Shown here piece by piece: positions 9,587-17,890 of a stretch of 64,000 bases of DNA. The notes below the pieces were generated by a model. It did not search any database. It saw nothing but the letters and a program-made list of their open reading frames with translations, and had not been told where the DNA came from. Each line of letters starts with the position of its first letter. Within the stretch, counting starts at the first letter, position 1. Source of the stretch: Bog-473 sp963721585 (GTDB taxonomy: Bacteria; Actinomycetota; Acidimicrobiia; Acidimicrobiales; RAAP-2); contig CAVRJN010000008.1 of NCBI GenBank assembly GCA_963721585.1, positions 496,001 through 560,000 of the forward strand, written 5' to 3'. Both the position numbers and the translations under genes were made by a program.

Positions 9587-10672
9587 CGGTGCAGCGTACC
9601 GGAGCGGATTCTGGCGCTGACCTCGTTGGCCAGCAGGCGGCCCCGCAGCGTCAGCACAGCCCGGTCGTCGATGCGCTCGACGAGGCCTTCGAGCTCCTCG
9701 GGTCGTTCGAGACTCGCCCAGGGCACGCCGCGCGGCGTGCGCAGCGAGAGCGACAGCGCCTCGAAATCCCTCTGCTCTTCGGTCAGCTCCTCACGGGCGG
9801 CCTCGGGCGGGCGCCCCGCCTCGACGGCGTCGATGTAGCGGTCCGGCGTCCGGACATTCCACCAACGCGTGCCGGCGCGGTGCGAGTGGGCGGCGGAGCC
9901 GATGCCGACGTAGTCGCCCTGCTCCCAGTACAGGTGGTTGTGCCGGCACTCGTGGCCGGGCCGGGCCCAGTTGGAGATCTCCTCCCAGCGGTAGCCGGCG
10001 GACGTCAGGACGGCCTCGGCACGCTCGTACCGGCGGGCCTCGACGTCGTCGTCGGGATGGCGCGCCGCGTCGGCGGCGAGCGGGGTGCCGGGCTCGACGG
10101 TGAGGCCGTAGGCGCTCACATGCGGAGGCGGATCGTCCAACGCGAGAACGTGGTCGAGCGTGGCGGCCCAGTCGTCGTCGCTCTCGGTGGCGGCGCCGAA
10201 GATCAGATCGAGGTTCCAGGTGGTGAAGCCGGCGCCGTGCACCGCGGCGGCGATGGTCTCGGCCGCCCGCGGCACGTTGCGCCGGCCGAGCCCGGCCAGC
10301 ACGTGGGCCTGGGTGGACTGCAGGCCGAACGAGACGCGGGTGACGCCGGCGCGGCGGTAGGTCGCCGAGATGCGCGTCGTCGGCGTCCTCGGGATTGCAC
10401 TCGACGGTGACCTCGGCGCCGGGCCCGTGGGGAATGGCTTCGAGGACGCGGCACAGGGTGTCGGGGTGGAGGCGGGAAGGGGTGCCCCCTCCGAAGAAGA
10501 CGGACGTCGGCAGCGGGAGGTCGGCTGCCCCGAAAACCTGCCGCAGCTCGCGCCCGCAGGCGTCGGCGTAACGCTCCATGAGGTGGTCGCGGTCGGTGTA
10601 GGTGGCGAAGGCGCAGTAGTCGCAACGCTCCCGGCAGAACGGGACGTGGACGTAGACGCCGAAGGGGGTCAA
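9583..10672 (-). CDS. hemW: Radical SAM heme chaperone HemW, with a frameshift
   Basis: HemW is a radical-SAM heme chaperone often misnamed coproporphyrinogen oxidase. The N-terminal frame has the family signature YVHVPFCRERCDYCAFATYT, including the CxxxCxxC cluster ligands, then FFGGGTPS and VTVECNPED. The frame then breaks. The other frame resumes with YRRAGVTRVSFGLQS and the HemW C-terminal domain to 9583. The junction lies in a GC dinucleotide stretch near 10371-10376; a net -1 or +2 change there restores the protein. The TTG start at 10672 overlaps the recO stop (TTGA). Since flanking genes are intact, either an assembly error or a recent mutation is possible. Confidence 0.88.
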
Positions 10673-11403
10673 AGGCCGGCGGTGGAGCGCACCGAGCGGA
10701 TGCGCCGGTCGAGGTGCGCCTCCATCGCCTCCGTGGCCAGCTCGGCCACCTCCTCGGCGGACGGCGGCGGCGGCCCCGCCAGCACCGCGGCCAGGTCCCC
10801 GCCGAGGATGCGGCGCAGCAGCACCAGCGCCCCCGGGGTCATGTGGCGCCCGCTGCGGTGGGCCCGGCACAGCGTGCCCCCCGCCACCAGGTCGAAGGCC
10901 ACCAGCTCCACCACGCCGTCGGGCTCGCCGCAGGCGGCACACGAATCGAGCACCGGGCCGGCGCCCTCGAGGACGAGCGCCTTCAAGAAGAACGACGGCG
11001 CGACGAGCGTCGGGTCTGTTCCGGTGTCGGCCATCGCGCTGAGCGCGCCCACCAGCATGGAGTACAGCCGGGGGTCGGGATGGCGCTCCTGGGCCATCTG
11101 GTCCGTGACTTCCAAGAGCGCGACACCCCTCGGCATGCGGTCGAGGTCCTCCCGTATGGGGCGGAAGGCGTTGACGACCTCCACCTGGTTCACGATGTCG
11201 AGGTCGCTCCGCCCCTGCCACAGCAAGAGGTCCACCTGGGTCAGCGGCTCCAGGCGGCCACCGAACTTGGAGGTGGTCTTGCGGATGCCCTTGGCGACGG
11301 CGCGCACCTTGCCGTGGCGCTCGGTGAGGAAGACGATGATCTTGTCGGCCTCGCCGAGGCGGTAGGTGCGCAGGACGACGCCCTTGTCGCGGAAGAGGCT
11401 CAC
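10669..11403 (-). CDS. recO: DNA repair protein RecO
   Basis: RecO anneals single strands and loads RecA through RecF/RecR in recombinational repair. The 244-residue protein starts with the OB-fold (FRDKGVVLRTYRLGEADKI, then VRAVAKGIRKTTSKFGG). A helical domain and zinc-binding cysteines follow (CAACGEPDG, then LCRAH), as in most RecO proteins. The GTG at 11403 overlaps the upstream membrane-protein gene, and the stop overlaps hemW, so the four genes from 11786 down to 8255 form one tightly coupled operon. The genomic neighbourhood recO-uppS is common in Actinobacteria. Confidence 0.93.
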   Translation of the reverse strand: MSLFRDKGVVLRTYRLGEADKIIVFLTERHGKVRAVAKGIRKTTSKFGGRLEPLTQVDLLLWQGRSDLDIVNQVEVVNAFRPIREDLDRMPRGVALLEVTDQMAQERHPDPRLYSMLVGALSAMADTGTDPTLVAPSFFLKALVLEGAGPVLDSCAACGEPDGVVELVAFDLVAGGTLCRAHRSGRHMTPGALVLLRRILGGDLAAVLAGPPPPSAEEVAELATEAMEAHLDRRIRSVRSTAGL

Positions 11404-11786
11404 GTGGTGGCGTCGGCGGCGGTGGATGCGGTCGTGGTGGATGCGGTGGTGGGCGTGGACGCGGCGGTGCCGGTGCGGAGGGCCGGGTCGAGCGGGCAGT
11501 AGCGCTCACCCCGGCGCTCGGCCTCGGCCACGGCCCGGCGGGCCTCGGCGGCCAGGTCGGCCGCCCGGTTCTGGGCCTCCTGGGCGGGCCGGACACGGTC
11601 GACGGCCTTCTTCCCGTGTGAGTGTCGACCGTAGAGGGCGTTCCCGGCAGCCACCAACGCCGCGATGGCGATGAAGGCAACGATGGCCGCACCGGCGCCG
11701 GCCTGCCCCTCGGCGATCACCACGACGGCGAAGGCGGTGACGAGGAGGATCGCGAGTGCGATGGCGATCCGGCTGAAGATCCTCAC
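11400..11786 (-). CDS. Small membrane protein of unknown function
   Basis: A 128-residue protein with two predicted membrane helices at the N-terminus (ISRIAIALAILLVTAFAVVV-type segment, residues 5-25, and AAIVAFIAIAALVAAGNALY, residues 32-52). An Ala/Glu/Arg-rich helical stretch follows (residues 65-95), then a Thr/Ala/Ser-rich low-complexity tail encoded by near-repeats of GCG-GTG and GAT-GCG triplets. It overlaps recO by ATGA, so expression is coupled to the recO-hemW-glyS operon. No family recognised. The reading frame is supported by the overlap, a hydrophobic N-terminus and normal codon use. Confidence 0.7.
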   Translation of the reverse strand: MRIFSRIAIALAILLVTAFAVVVIAEGQAGAGAAIVAFIAIAALVAAGNALYGRHSHGKKAVDRVRPAQEAQNRAADLAAEARRAVAEAERRGERYCPLDPALRTGTAASTPTTASTTTASTAADATT

Positions 11787-11916
11787 ACCACCATTCTCGC
11801 AGCCGGACCCGGTGTCGTGGCCCAGTCCCTGCCCAGGACACCCCTTCCCCTGGCCCCGGTGGGGCTGGCCGGTGGCGGGGCTGGCGGCGGCGGGGTGGAA
11901 CCGGCGCCCCCACCGG

Positions 11917-12726
11917 TCACGGGTTGACGGCCCCGAATCGGCGCACCCGGCGCTGGTAGTCGATGACCGCCTCGTAGAGGTGGCGGCGGCGCATGTCGGG
12001 CCAGAGCGTCTCGGGGAAGACGAGCTCGCTGTAGGCGATCTCCCACAACAGGAAATTCGAGATCCGCGTCTCGCCTGACGTCCTGATCACGAGGTCGGGA
12101 TCGGGCATGTCGGGAAAATAGAGGTGGCGGCGGATCGCCTTCTCGTCGATCTTGCCGGCCGGGGTGCCCTCTTCGACCAGGGCGCGTACGGCGTCGATGA
12201 TCTCGGCCCGGCCGCCGTAGTTGAACGCCATGGTCATCACCATGCGCCGGTTGTGCTTCGTGAGCTCGATCGACTCGTCCATGCGCTTGAGCACCCGTCG
12301 GGGCACCCGCCAGTCGCGCCGACCGGCGAAGCGGATCTGCACGCCCTTCTCGTTGAGCTCGTCGGCGCGGCGCATGAGGAGCGACTGGTTGAAGTTCATG
12401 AGGTAGCGCACCTCGTCGGGCGGGCGGCGCCAGTTCTCGGTGGAGAACGCGTAGAGGGTGATCCACTTGACGCCGATCTCGAGGGCACCGTTCACCACAT
12501 CGAGCAGGGCGGTCTCCCCCGCCCCGTGCCCCTCGGTCCGGGGCAGTCCCCGCGCGTTGGCCCAGCGGCCGTTGCCGTCCATGACGCAGGCGACGTGGAC
12601 GGGCACGCGGGAGAGGTCCAGTTCGGGTGGAACCGGATCAGGCGTGGCCTGGCCGGTGCCCTCTTTCGGGTCCTGAGCCTGCTCGCCTCCCCGGTCACCC
12701 CCCGGGTTGCGGACGGCGGAGGTCAC
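11917..12726 (-). CDS. uppS: Isoprenyl (undecaprenyl) diphosphate synthase
   Basis: Cis-prenyltransferase that makes the C55 (or decaprenyl) carrier for peptidoglycan and other cell-wall polymers. All family motifs are present: HVACVMDGNGRWA with the catalytic Asp, RTEGHGAG, LYAFSTENWRRP, FNYGGRAEI, RTSGETRISNFLLW and the substrate-binding YSELVFPETLWPD. Length 269, of which the first 40 residues are a Pro/Gly/Asp-rich extension not needed for the fold. GTG start at 12726; a later start is possible because the extension is not conserved. It lies upstream of the recO operon on the same strand. Confidence 0.95.
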   Translation of the reverse strand: MTSAVRNPGGDRGGEQAQDPKEGTGQATPDPVPPELDLSRVPVHVACVMDGNGRWANARGLPRTEGHGAGETALLDVVNGALEIGVKWITLYAFSTENWRRPPDEVRYLMNFNQSLLMRRADELNEKGVQIRFAGRRDWRVPRRVLKRMDESIELTKHNRRMVMTMAFNYGGRAEIIDAVRALVEEGTPAGKIDEKAIRRHLYFPDMPDPDLVIRTSGETRISNFLLWEIAYSELVFPETLWPDMRRRHLYEAVIDYQRRVRRFGAVNP

Positions 12727-12841
12727 GGGATGAACCTACCGCGGCCTGCACCTCCGGATTCTCAGCACGGACCCACACATCCGTGTTGCACTATTGAGTA
12801 CCCGGACCAGGCGGTGCGGGTGGACGATTCGAGGAGGAGCC

Positions 12842-13516
12842 ATGCCAGAGGCAGGACCTGCACCACGCCCCGACACGAGCGACATGTACGCCGTGCACGG
12901 CGTTTTCCGCGACACGCTGGGCGCAGCCCCCACCCTGGTCGGGGGCATCGCACCCGGCGACGCCGAGCGGGTGGCGCTGATCGCCAACTATTACGAGAAC
13001 GTCCTGTCCTTCCTGGAGGCGCACCACGACGGCGAGGAACACCTGGTCTTCCCGCTGCTGCGCCAACGCGACGCGGGCGCCGCCGAGCTGATGGACGAAA
13101 TGACCGAGCAGCACCACGAGGCGGTGGCGCTGCTGCTCGAGGCCAAGGACGCGCTGGCCGCGTGGCCCGGTGGTGACGCCGCGGCACAACAGGTGGCCCA
13201 GGAGCGGCTGGACGCCTTGGGCAGCCACCTCTGCGAGCACCTCGACGAGGAGGAGGCCAAGGTGCTTCCCCTGGCGGCGGACTACCTCTCCATGGAGGAA
13301 TGGGGTGCCCTGCCGGGCCACGGTATGGCCAACTTCCACGGCGACAAGATCTGGCTGATCCTCGGTCTCATCCGCGAACGGATGACCGACGCCCAGCGCG
13401 CCGCGATGATGGCCCACATGCCGCCGCCCGCTCTCGAAATGTGGACGGGATTCGGCGAGCAGGCATTCAAGGACTACTCGTCGGTGGTCGAGGTGGCGGT
13501 GGTCAACCACGCCTGA
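12842..13516 (+). CDS. Hemerythrin HHE-domain protein
   Basis: Cytoplasmic protein of 224 residues with a hemerythrin-like four-helix fold that probably binds a non-heme di-iron site for O2, NO or redox sensing. Metal-ligand motifs are visible: HGVFR, FLEAHHDGEEHLVFPLL, EMTEQHHEAVA and HLCEHLDEEEAKVLPL. The ATG at 12842 is preceded by a strong GAGGAGGAG site. A longer in-frame start at 12794 lacks one. It is divergent from uppS and stands alone. Specific role unknown. Confidence 0.88.
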   Translation: MPEAGPAPRPDTSDMYAVHGVFRDTLGAAPTLVGGIAPGDAERVALIANYYENVLSFLEAHHDGEEHLVFPLLRQRDAGAAELMDEMTEQHHEAVALLLEAKDALAAWPGGDAAAQQVAQERLDALGSHLCEHLDEEEAKVLPLAADYLSMEEWGALPGHGMANFHGDKIWLILGLIRERMTDAQRAAMMAHMPPPALEMWTGFGEQAFKDYSSVVEVAVVNHA

Positions 13517-13699
13517 GGGTCGGCGGGGCTGCTCGAGATGCAGCCCCGCATCGGTCGCACAGCGCCGCGTCACGGGGGGCCGGGTGGTTCAGGTCCGAAG
13601 CGGGCCCGGCGGTCTCGTTTCGCAACCCCCGTTGACGCTCCCGGCGGGCGTCCCTATGCTCTTTCGGGCTCACAATCGTCGGCCACGGCGGAGGCTCGG

Positions 13700-14365
13700 A
13701 TGCGCGTCTGGATAACCGTCAGCATCATTGCGCTGATTCCGATGATCCTTCACCTTCCGAGGTTCGTCACTCTTCTGAGGGTCAAGGAAGCTCATCCAGA
13801 CCGCTTCTCCGGCGCGTTCATGTCGAATCACATCGTCACATTGACCGGATGGGCCAGCGATGTGGGGAAGAGGAGCGAGGTGCACACCTCGGGCCAGATC
13901 AGCTCGACGTTGGGCGCCAACATGAATGTCCAGAGCGTGCAGGGATCCGTCAGCTCCACCACGACGATCCTGGACAACTTCTTCCTGACCGCTGCCGATG
14001 GAACCGTGCAGCCCTTCCAACTGACCGACTTCGACGCCCAGGTGGGGAACGGTCACGTCGTCTCGGTCGTGTGGACCGTCAGGAAGTTCCGGAAATCAGG
14101 CCGTTACATCGTCGTCCGGGATCACACGACGGGGCAGACGTACTTCAGCGCGAAGGCAATCCGAAAGTCGCTGACGTTTCCCTTTCCTTCGATCTACGTC
14201 GCAGTTCTGATACTCATGGTCCTCCCGCTTCCGGTCGTTCTCTTCTTTGGGCTCACAGCGTGGGCGCAGGAGGGTCTGTTCAAGCGAAGTGGAGTGAGTC
14301 CGCTCGTCGCCTCCCTCGACGCTGGGGCTCGGGAAATGCCGCAAGCGCAGCCTTCGCAGCGATGA
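13700..14365 (+). CDS. Membrane protein of unknown function
   Basis: 221 residues. An N-terminal helix (VWITVSIIALIPMIL, residues 3-18) precedes a roughly 130-residue beta-rich extracytoplasmic or cytoplasmic region with segments such as GQISSTLGANMNVQSVQGSV and IVVRDHTTGQTYFS. A second helix follows (IYVAVLILMVLPLPVVLFFG, about residues 170-190) with a polar tail. The layout with a domain between two helices is like bacterial inner-membrane domain proteins with an OB-like fold. I do not recognise the family. The ATG at 13700 follows a GGAGG-like sequence (GCGGAGGCTCGG). Codon use is somewhat less GC-rich than neighbours. Confidence 0.65.
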   Translation: MRVWITVSIIALIPMILHLPRFVTLLRVKEAHPDRFSGAFMSNHIVTLTGWASDVGKRSEVHTSGQISSTLGANMNVQSVQGSVSSTTTILDNFFLTAADGTVQPFQLTDFDAQVGNGHVVSVVWTVRKFRKSGRYIVVRDHTTGQTYFSAKAIRKSLTFPFPSIYVAVLILMVLPLPVVLFFGLTAWAQEGLFKRSGVSPLVASLDAGAREMPQAQPSQR

Positions 14366-14528
14366 GGAGATGCTCCATTCTCTGAGAACGCGCTGCCGGC
14401 CTGCACGCCGATACCCGGCGGCCGCGGAGCCTTTGGATCTCACAGGTGGCTGATCGGCCGGTCCGGCTTCCGCCGATGAGATGACGCCATGTGGCGCGGG
14501 TGTCATCGCCTCGGGGCATGATCAGTAC

Positions 14529-16632
14529 ATGGAGGACAGTTGGGACGAGCCGGATGGCCTCGACGACCTCGACGTCTTCGGGTCGTCGGGCGGAAGCGAG
14601 GCGGAGGCCCGCCAGGCCGGCGACGACAGCGTCAGCGGGCTGGACAAGATCACGGCCCAGATGTCGGGTGGCGAGCACCGGCCCGAACAACAGGAGATGT
14701 GCCGGGCGGTTGCCGAGGCGATCGTGACGCGAACCCACCTGGTGGTCCAGGCCGGCACCGGGACCGGCAAGTCCCTCGCCTACCTCGTCCCGGCCGCGCT
14801 CGAGTGGCAAGAAGGTGGTCGTGGCCACGGCGACGAAGGCACTGCAGGACCAGTTGGCCGAGAAGGACCTGCCCCAGGTCGAGGCCGGTCTCGGCCTGCC
14901 GGCGCCGCTGGACTTCGCCGTGCTCAAGGGACGCAGCAACTACGTCTGCCGCCAGCGGGTGGCCGAAGTGGGCTCGGGTGGGATTCAGGCCGAGCTCGGT
15001 GACCAGGGCGGCCGGGCCGACGAGCCGGCACCGGTCGAGGAGATCGAGGGGGAAGAGGGCGACACCGCCGCCCCCGCAGGCATCGTCGAGGAAGTGCGCC
15101 GGCTGGTGGCGTGGTCCCAGACCTCACAGAGCGGTGACCGGGCCGACCTGGGCTTCGAGCCCTCCGACAGGGCCTGGAACATGGTCAGCGTCGGTCCAAG
15201 GGAGTGCCCGGGCGCCTTCAACTGCCCGTCCGGCGGGCGCTGCTTCGCCGAGGCGGCCCGCGAGCGGGCATCGGTGGCCGATGTCGTCGTGGTCAACACC
15301 CACCTGTACGGGGCGCACCTGGCCAGCGGCGGTGTGGTGCTCCCCGAGCACGACGTGGTCGTCTTCGACGAGGCGCACGAGCTCGAAGAGGTCATGACAT
15401 CGAGCCTCGGGGTGGAGGTCACCCCGGGGCGGTTCCGTTCGCTCGTCACCTCCGCCCGCGCTCTTGTCGAGGCCCGTGATGCCGATCTGCTCGACTCCCT
15501 GGCGTCGGTCGGCGATCAGCTCGGCGCGCTCCTGGGCGATCGGGTCGGGACGCGCGTCCTGCACGATGAGGCCCGGCCGCCGGTGGACGACCGCGAGCTC
15601 GCCGAGCTCCTGATCCGCGGCGCGGAGGTGAGCAGGCGAGTCACCGACGCGCTGCGGCGCACCGGGGCGCAGCGTTCCTTCCTTCCCGACGACGGTGGGT
15701 CCGAGCCCGACCCCGACCGCGCCAGCCGCAAGACCCGCACCCTGCAGGCCGCCGTGCACCTGGCCGAGGATCTGCACCGGTTCGAGACGCGGGGCGACGG
15801 CGAGGTCGCCTGGGTCGACGGCACCCGGCGCAACGTCCGTCTCCGCCTCTCCCCCATTGACGTCGGTCCCGTGCTCTCGACGATGCTCTGGGGTGAGGTC
15901 ACGTCGGTGCTGACGAGTGCGACCATCCCGCCCCGGATCGTCGAGAGGGTCGGGCTCCAGGCCTTCCCGACCGAGGAGCTCAATGTGGGGAGCCCGTTCG
16001 ACTACCGCTCCCACGCGCTGCTCTACGTTGCCCGGCATCTGCCCGACCGGCGGGCCGCGGGCGCCGAGGAGGCGCTTCACGAGGAGCTCGCTCAACTCCT
16101 GGAGGCGGCGGGCGGCCGCACCCTGGCGCTGTTCACGAGCAAGCGGGCCACCGAAGCGGCGGCGGCGGCCCTGGGCCCCGGGCTCCCCTACGCGCTGCTG
16201 CTGCAGGGCGATCTCCCGAAGAGCCTGCTGCTCGAAAAGTTCGCCACCGACGAGACCTCCTGCCTCTTCGCCACCATGGGCTTCTGGCAGGGCGTGGACA
16301 TTCCCGGCCGGGCTCTGTCGCTCGTCACGATCGACAAGCTCCCCTTCCCCCGCCCCGACGACCCGCTGCTGCAGGCTCGTCGGGACCGGGCCGGCGGTGG
16401 TGCCTTCTCGCTGGTCGACCTGCCGCGGGCAGCCACGCTGCTCGCCCAGGGCTCGGGTCGGCTCATACGCAACGCGGACGACCGCGGCGTGGTCGCCGTG
16501 CTCGACCCGCGGCTGGCGACGGCGTCCTACCGCGGTGTGCTGCTGGCGGCGTTGCCCCCCATGCGACGCTCAGTGGATATCCATGAGGTGGAGTCCTTCC
16601 TGCGGCGGGCGCTGGAGGACGAGCCTTCGTAG
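14529..16632 (+). CDS. dinG: ATP-dependent helicase, DinG/XPD family, with a frameshift
   Basis: Superfamily 2 DNA helicase with an iron-sulfur cluster domain, likely involved in replication-conflict resolution or repair. The first frame carries Walker A (QAGTGTGKSLAYLVPAALEW). After about 14,808 the coding frame shifts by one to TATKALQDQLAEKD. The Fe-S region has GRSNYVC, CPGAFNCPSGGRC and related Cys, then DEAH (VFDEAHELEEV). The C-terminal RecA domain has LTSATIP, WQGVDIPG and QGSGRLIR. A net 2-base loss near 14,804-14,808 would explain the break, since the expected residues are ESGKK. ATG 14529. Downstream, a perfect GGCGCC tandem (16,636-16,660) may act as a transcription stop. Confidence 0.88.
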
Positions 16633-16673
16633 GTCCGGCGCCGGCGCCGGCGCCGGCGGCGTCCCGCGTTCGG

Positions 16674-16841
16674 CTACTCGGCAAAGTCCGAGACGAGCAC
16701 GCCTTCTTCGTTGCGGGTCCTCTCGGTGGCCACCCGCATGGCCCGGCGGCCGGCCACGCGGAGCTGGCTTCCGTTGAGTCGGCGGGCGATGTCATGGGAT
16801 GACGCTGCGTCGTCGGACGATCGCCATCGTCGAAACTCCAA
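16674..16841 (-). CDS. Possible small basic protein (55 aa)
   Basis: Short reading frame with a plausible protein composition: an Arg-rich amphipathic stretch (DIARRLNGSQLRVAGRRAMR) and an acidic C-terminus (EEGVLVSDFAE). Codon choice follows the neighbours, with G/C in third positions. It starts with TTG at 16841 and has no clear ribosome binding site. It sits in the gap between the ends of dinG and era and could be read on the era strand. No family recognised. It could also be the remnant of a longer gene. Confidence 0.35.
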   Translation of the reverse strand: MEFRRWRSSDDAASSHDIARRLNGSQLRVAGRRAMRVATERTRNEEGVLVSDFAE

Positions 16842-16893
16842 AGGCGTGCTTAGAGGGTGCGAAGCCCGTCGGCCCCGCGCTGCGCTGCGAAGG

Positions 16894-17889
16894 TCAGTAG
16901 CCGAGGCGGTTGAGCATCTCGTCCCGGTTCTGCCAGTGGCGCTCCACCTTCACGTGCAGGTCGAGGTAGGTGCCCTCGGGCAATTCCTCACGCACGGCGA
17001 TCCCGACGGCCTTGAGAACCTCGCCCCCCTTGCCGATGACGATGGCCTTCTGGGAGTCCCGCTCGACGATGACTTCGACGCGGATGTGTGGCCACTCCCA
17101 TTCGGTCACCCGGCAGGTGATGGCGTGCGGGAGCTCGTCCCGGGTCTTGGCCAGCAGCTGCTCGCGCACGAGCTCGGCCACCCACAGCGCCTCGGGCGTG
17201 TCGGTGACCACGTCGTCCGGGAAGAACGGCGGGCCCTCGGGCAGACGGGCGATCAGGTAGGCCGTCAGGCCGTCAACGCCCTGCCTCGTGCGGGCCGAGA
17301 CGGGGAAGTACTCGACGTCGGCCAGCTCGTCGGGCGCGGTGAGCGCATCGACCGCCGCCTTGGCTTGAATGAGGCGCTCCATCACCTGGGCGTTGTTGGC
17401 CTTGTCGGCCTTGTTCACCACGACGATCAGGCCGGGTGGGACGTCGACCCCGCCGTCGGAATCGTCGTCATCGGGGTCATCGGGGTCGTCGGGGTCGGTG
17501 TCGGTGTCGTCGGCCTTGCGGGACCGGGCCGCTGCGGCGGTGACGCGCTGCACCTGGCGCACCGAGCGCTCCAGCACGGTCCGGTCCCCCGGGCCGATGG
17601 CCGCCGTCCCGTCGACGATCACCATGATCACGTCGACGTCGTTCAGCGCGTCGGTTGCCGTCTCGTTCAGCCGCGAGCCGAGCGTGCTGCGGGGACGGTG
17701 GATGCCCGGGGTGTCGACGAAGACAACCTGGGCATCGGCGGCCGGATCGTGCAGGACGCCGAGGATGCGATGCCGCGTCGTGTTCGGCCGTGAAGAGGTG
17801 ATCGCCACCTTGGTTCCGACCATGGCGTTCACGAGAGTGGACTTGCCGACGTTGGGGCGGCCGACGACGGCGACGAAGCCTGAGCGCAC
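16894..17889 (-). CDS. era: GTPase Era
   Basis: Ribosome-assembly GTPase that binds the 3' end of 16S rRNA. G1 is GRPNVGKST, G2 lies in SSRPNTTRHR, G3 is VDTPGIHRP, G4 is NKAD. The C-terminal KH domain has VEVIVERDSQKAIVIGKGGE and the conserved end LDLHVKVERHWQNRDEMLNRLGY. The GTG at 17889 has GGGAG upstream and follows the CNNM stop by one base; a longer overlapping start is unlikely. Unusual is an insertion of about 35 residues between G3 and G4 (residues about 117-152) dominated by Asp-Asp-Pro repeats, encoded by a GTC-ATC-GGG-like simple repeat. Part of the phoH-ybeY-CNNM-era operon. Confidence 0.95.
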   Translation of the reverse strand: MRSGFVAVVGRPNVGKSTLVNAMVGTKVAITSSRPNTTRHRILGVLHDPAADAQVVFVDTPGIHRPRSTLGSRLNETATDALNDVDVIMVIVDGTAAIGPGDRTVLERSVRQVQRVTAAAARSRKADDTDTDPDDPDDPDDDDSDGGVDVPPGLIVVVNKADKANNAQVMERLIQAKAAVDALTAPDELADVEYFPVSARTRQGVDGLTAYLIARLPEGPPFFPDDVVTDTPEALWVAELVREQLLAKTRDELPHAITCRVTEWEWPHIRVEVIVERDSQKAIVIGKGGEVLKAVGIAVREELPEGTYLDLHVKVERHWQNRDEMLNRLGY

Positions 17890-17890
17890 G

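Noticed and set aside
9791..11692. A 633-codon open frame on the minus strand covering hemW, recO and the small membrane gene
   Set aside because: Only its middle part is real (HemW N-terminus). The rest is a shadow of recO and of the HemW C-terminus in another frame.
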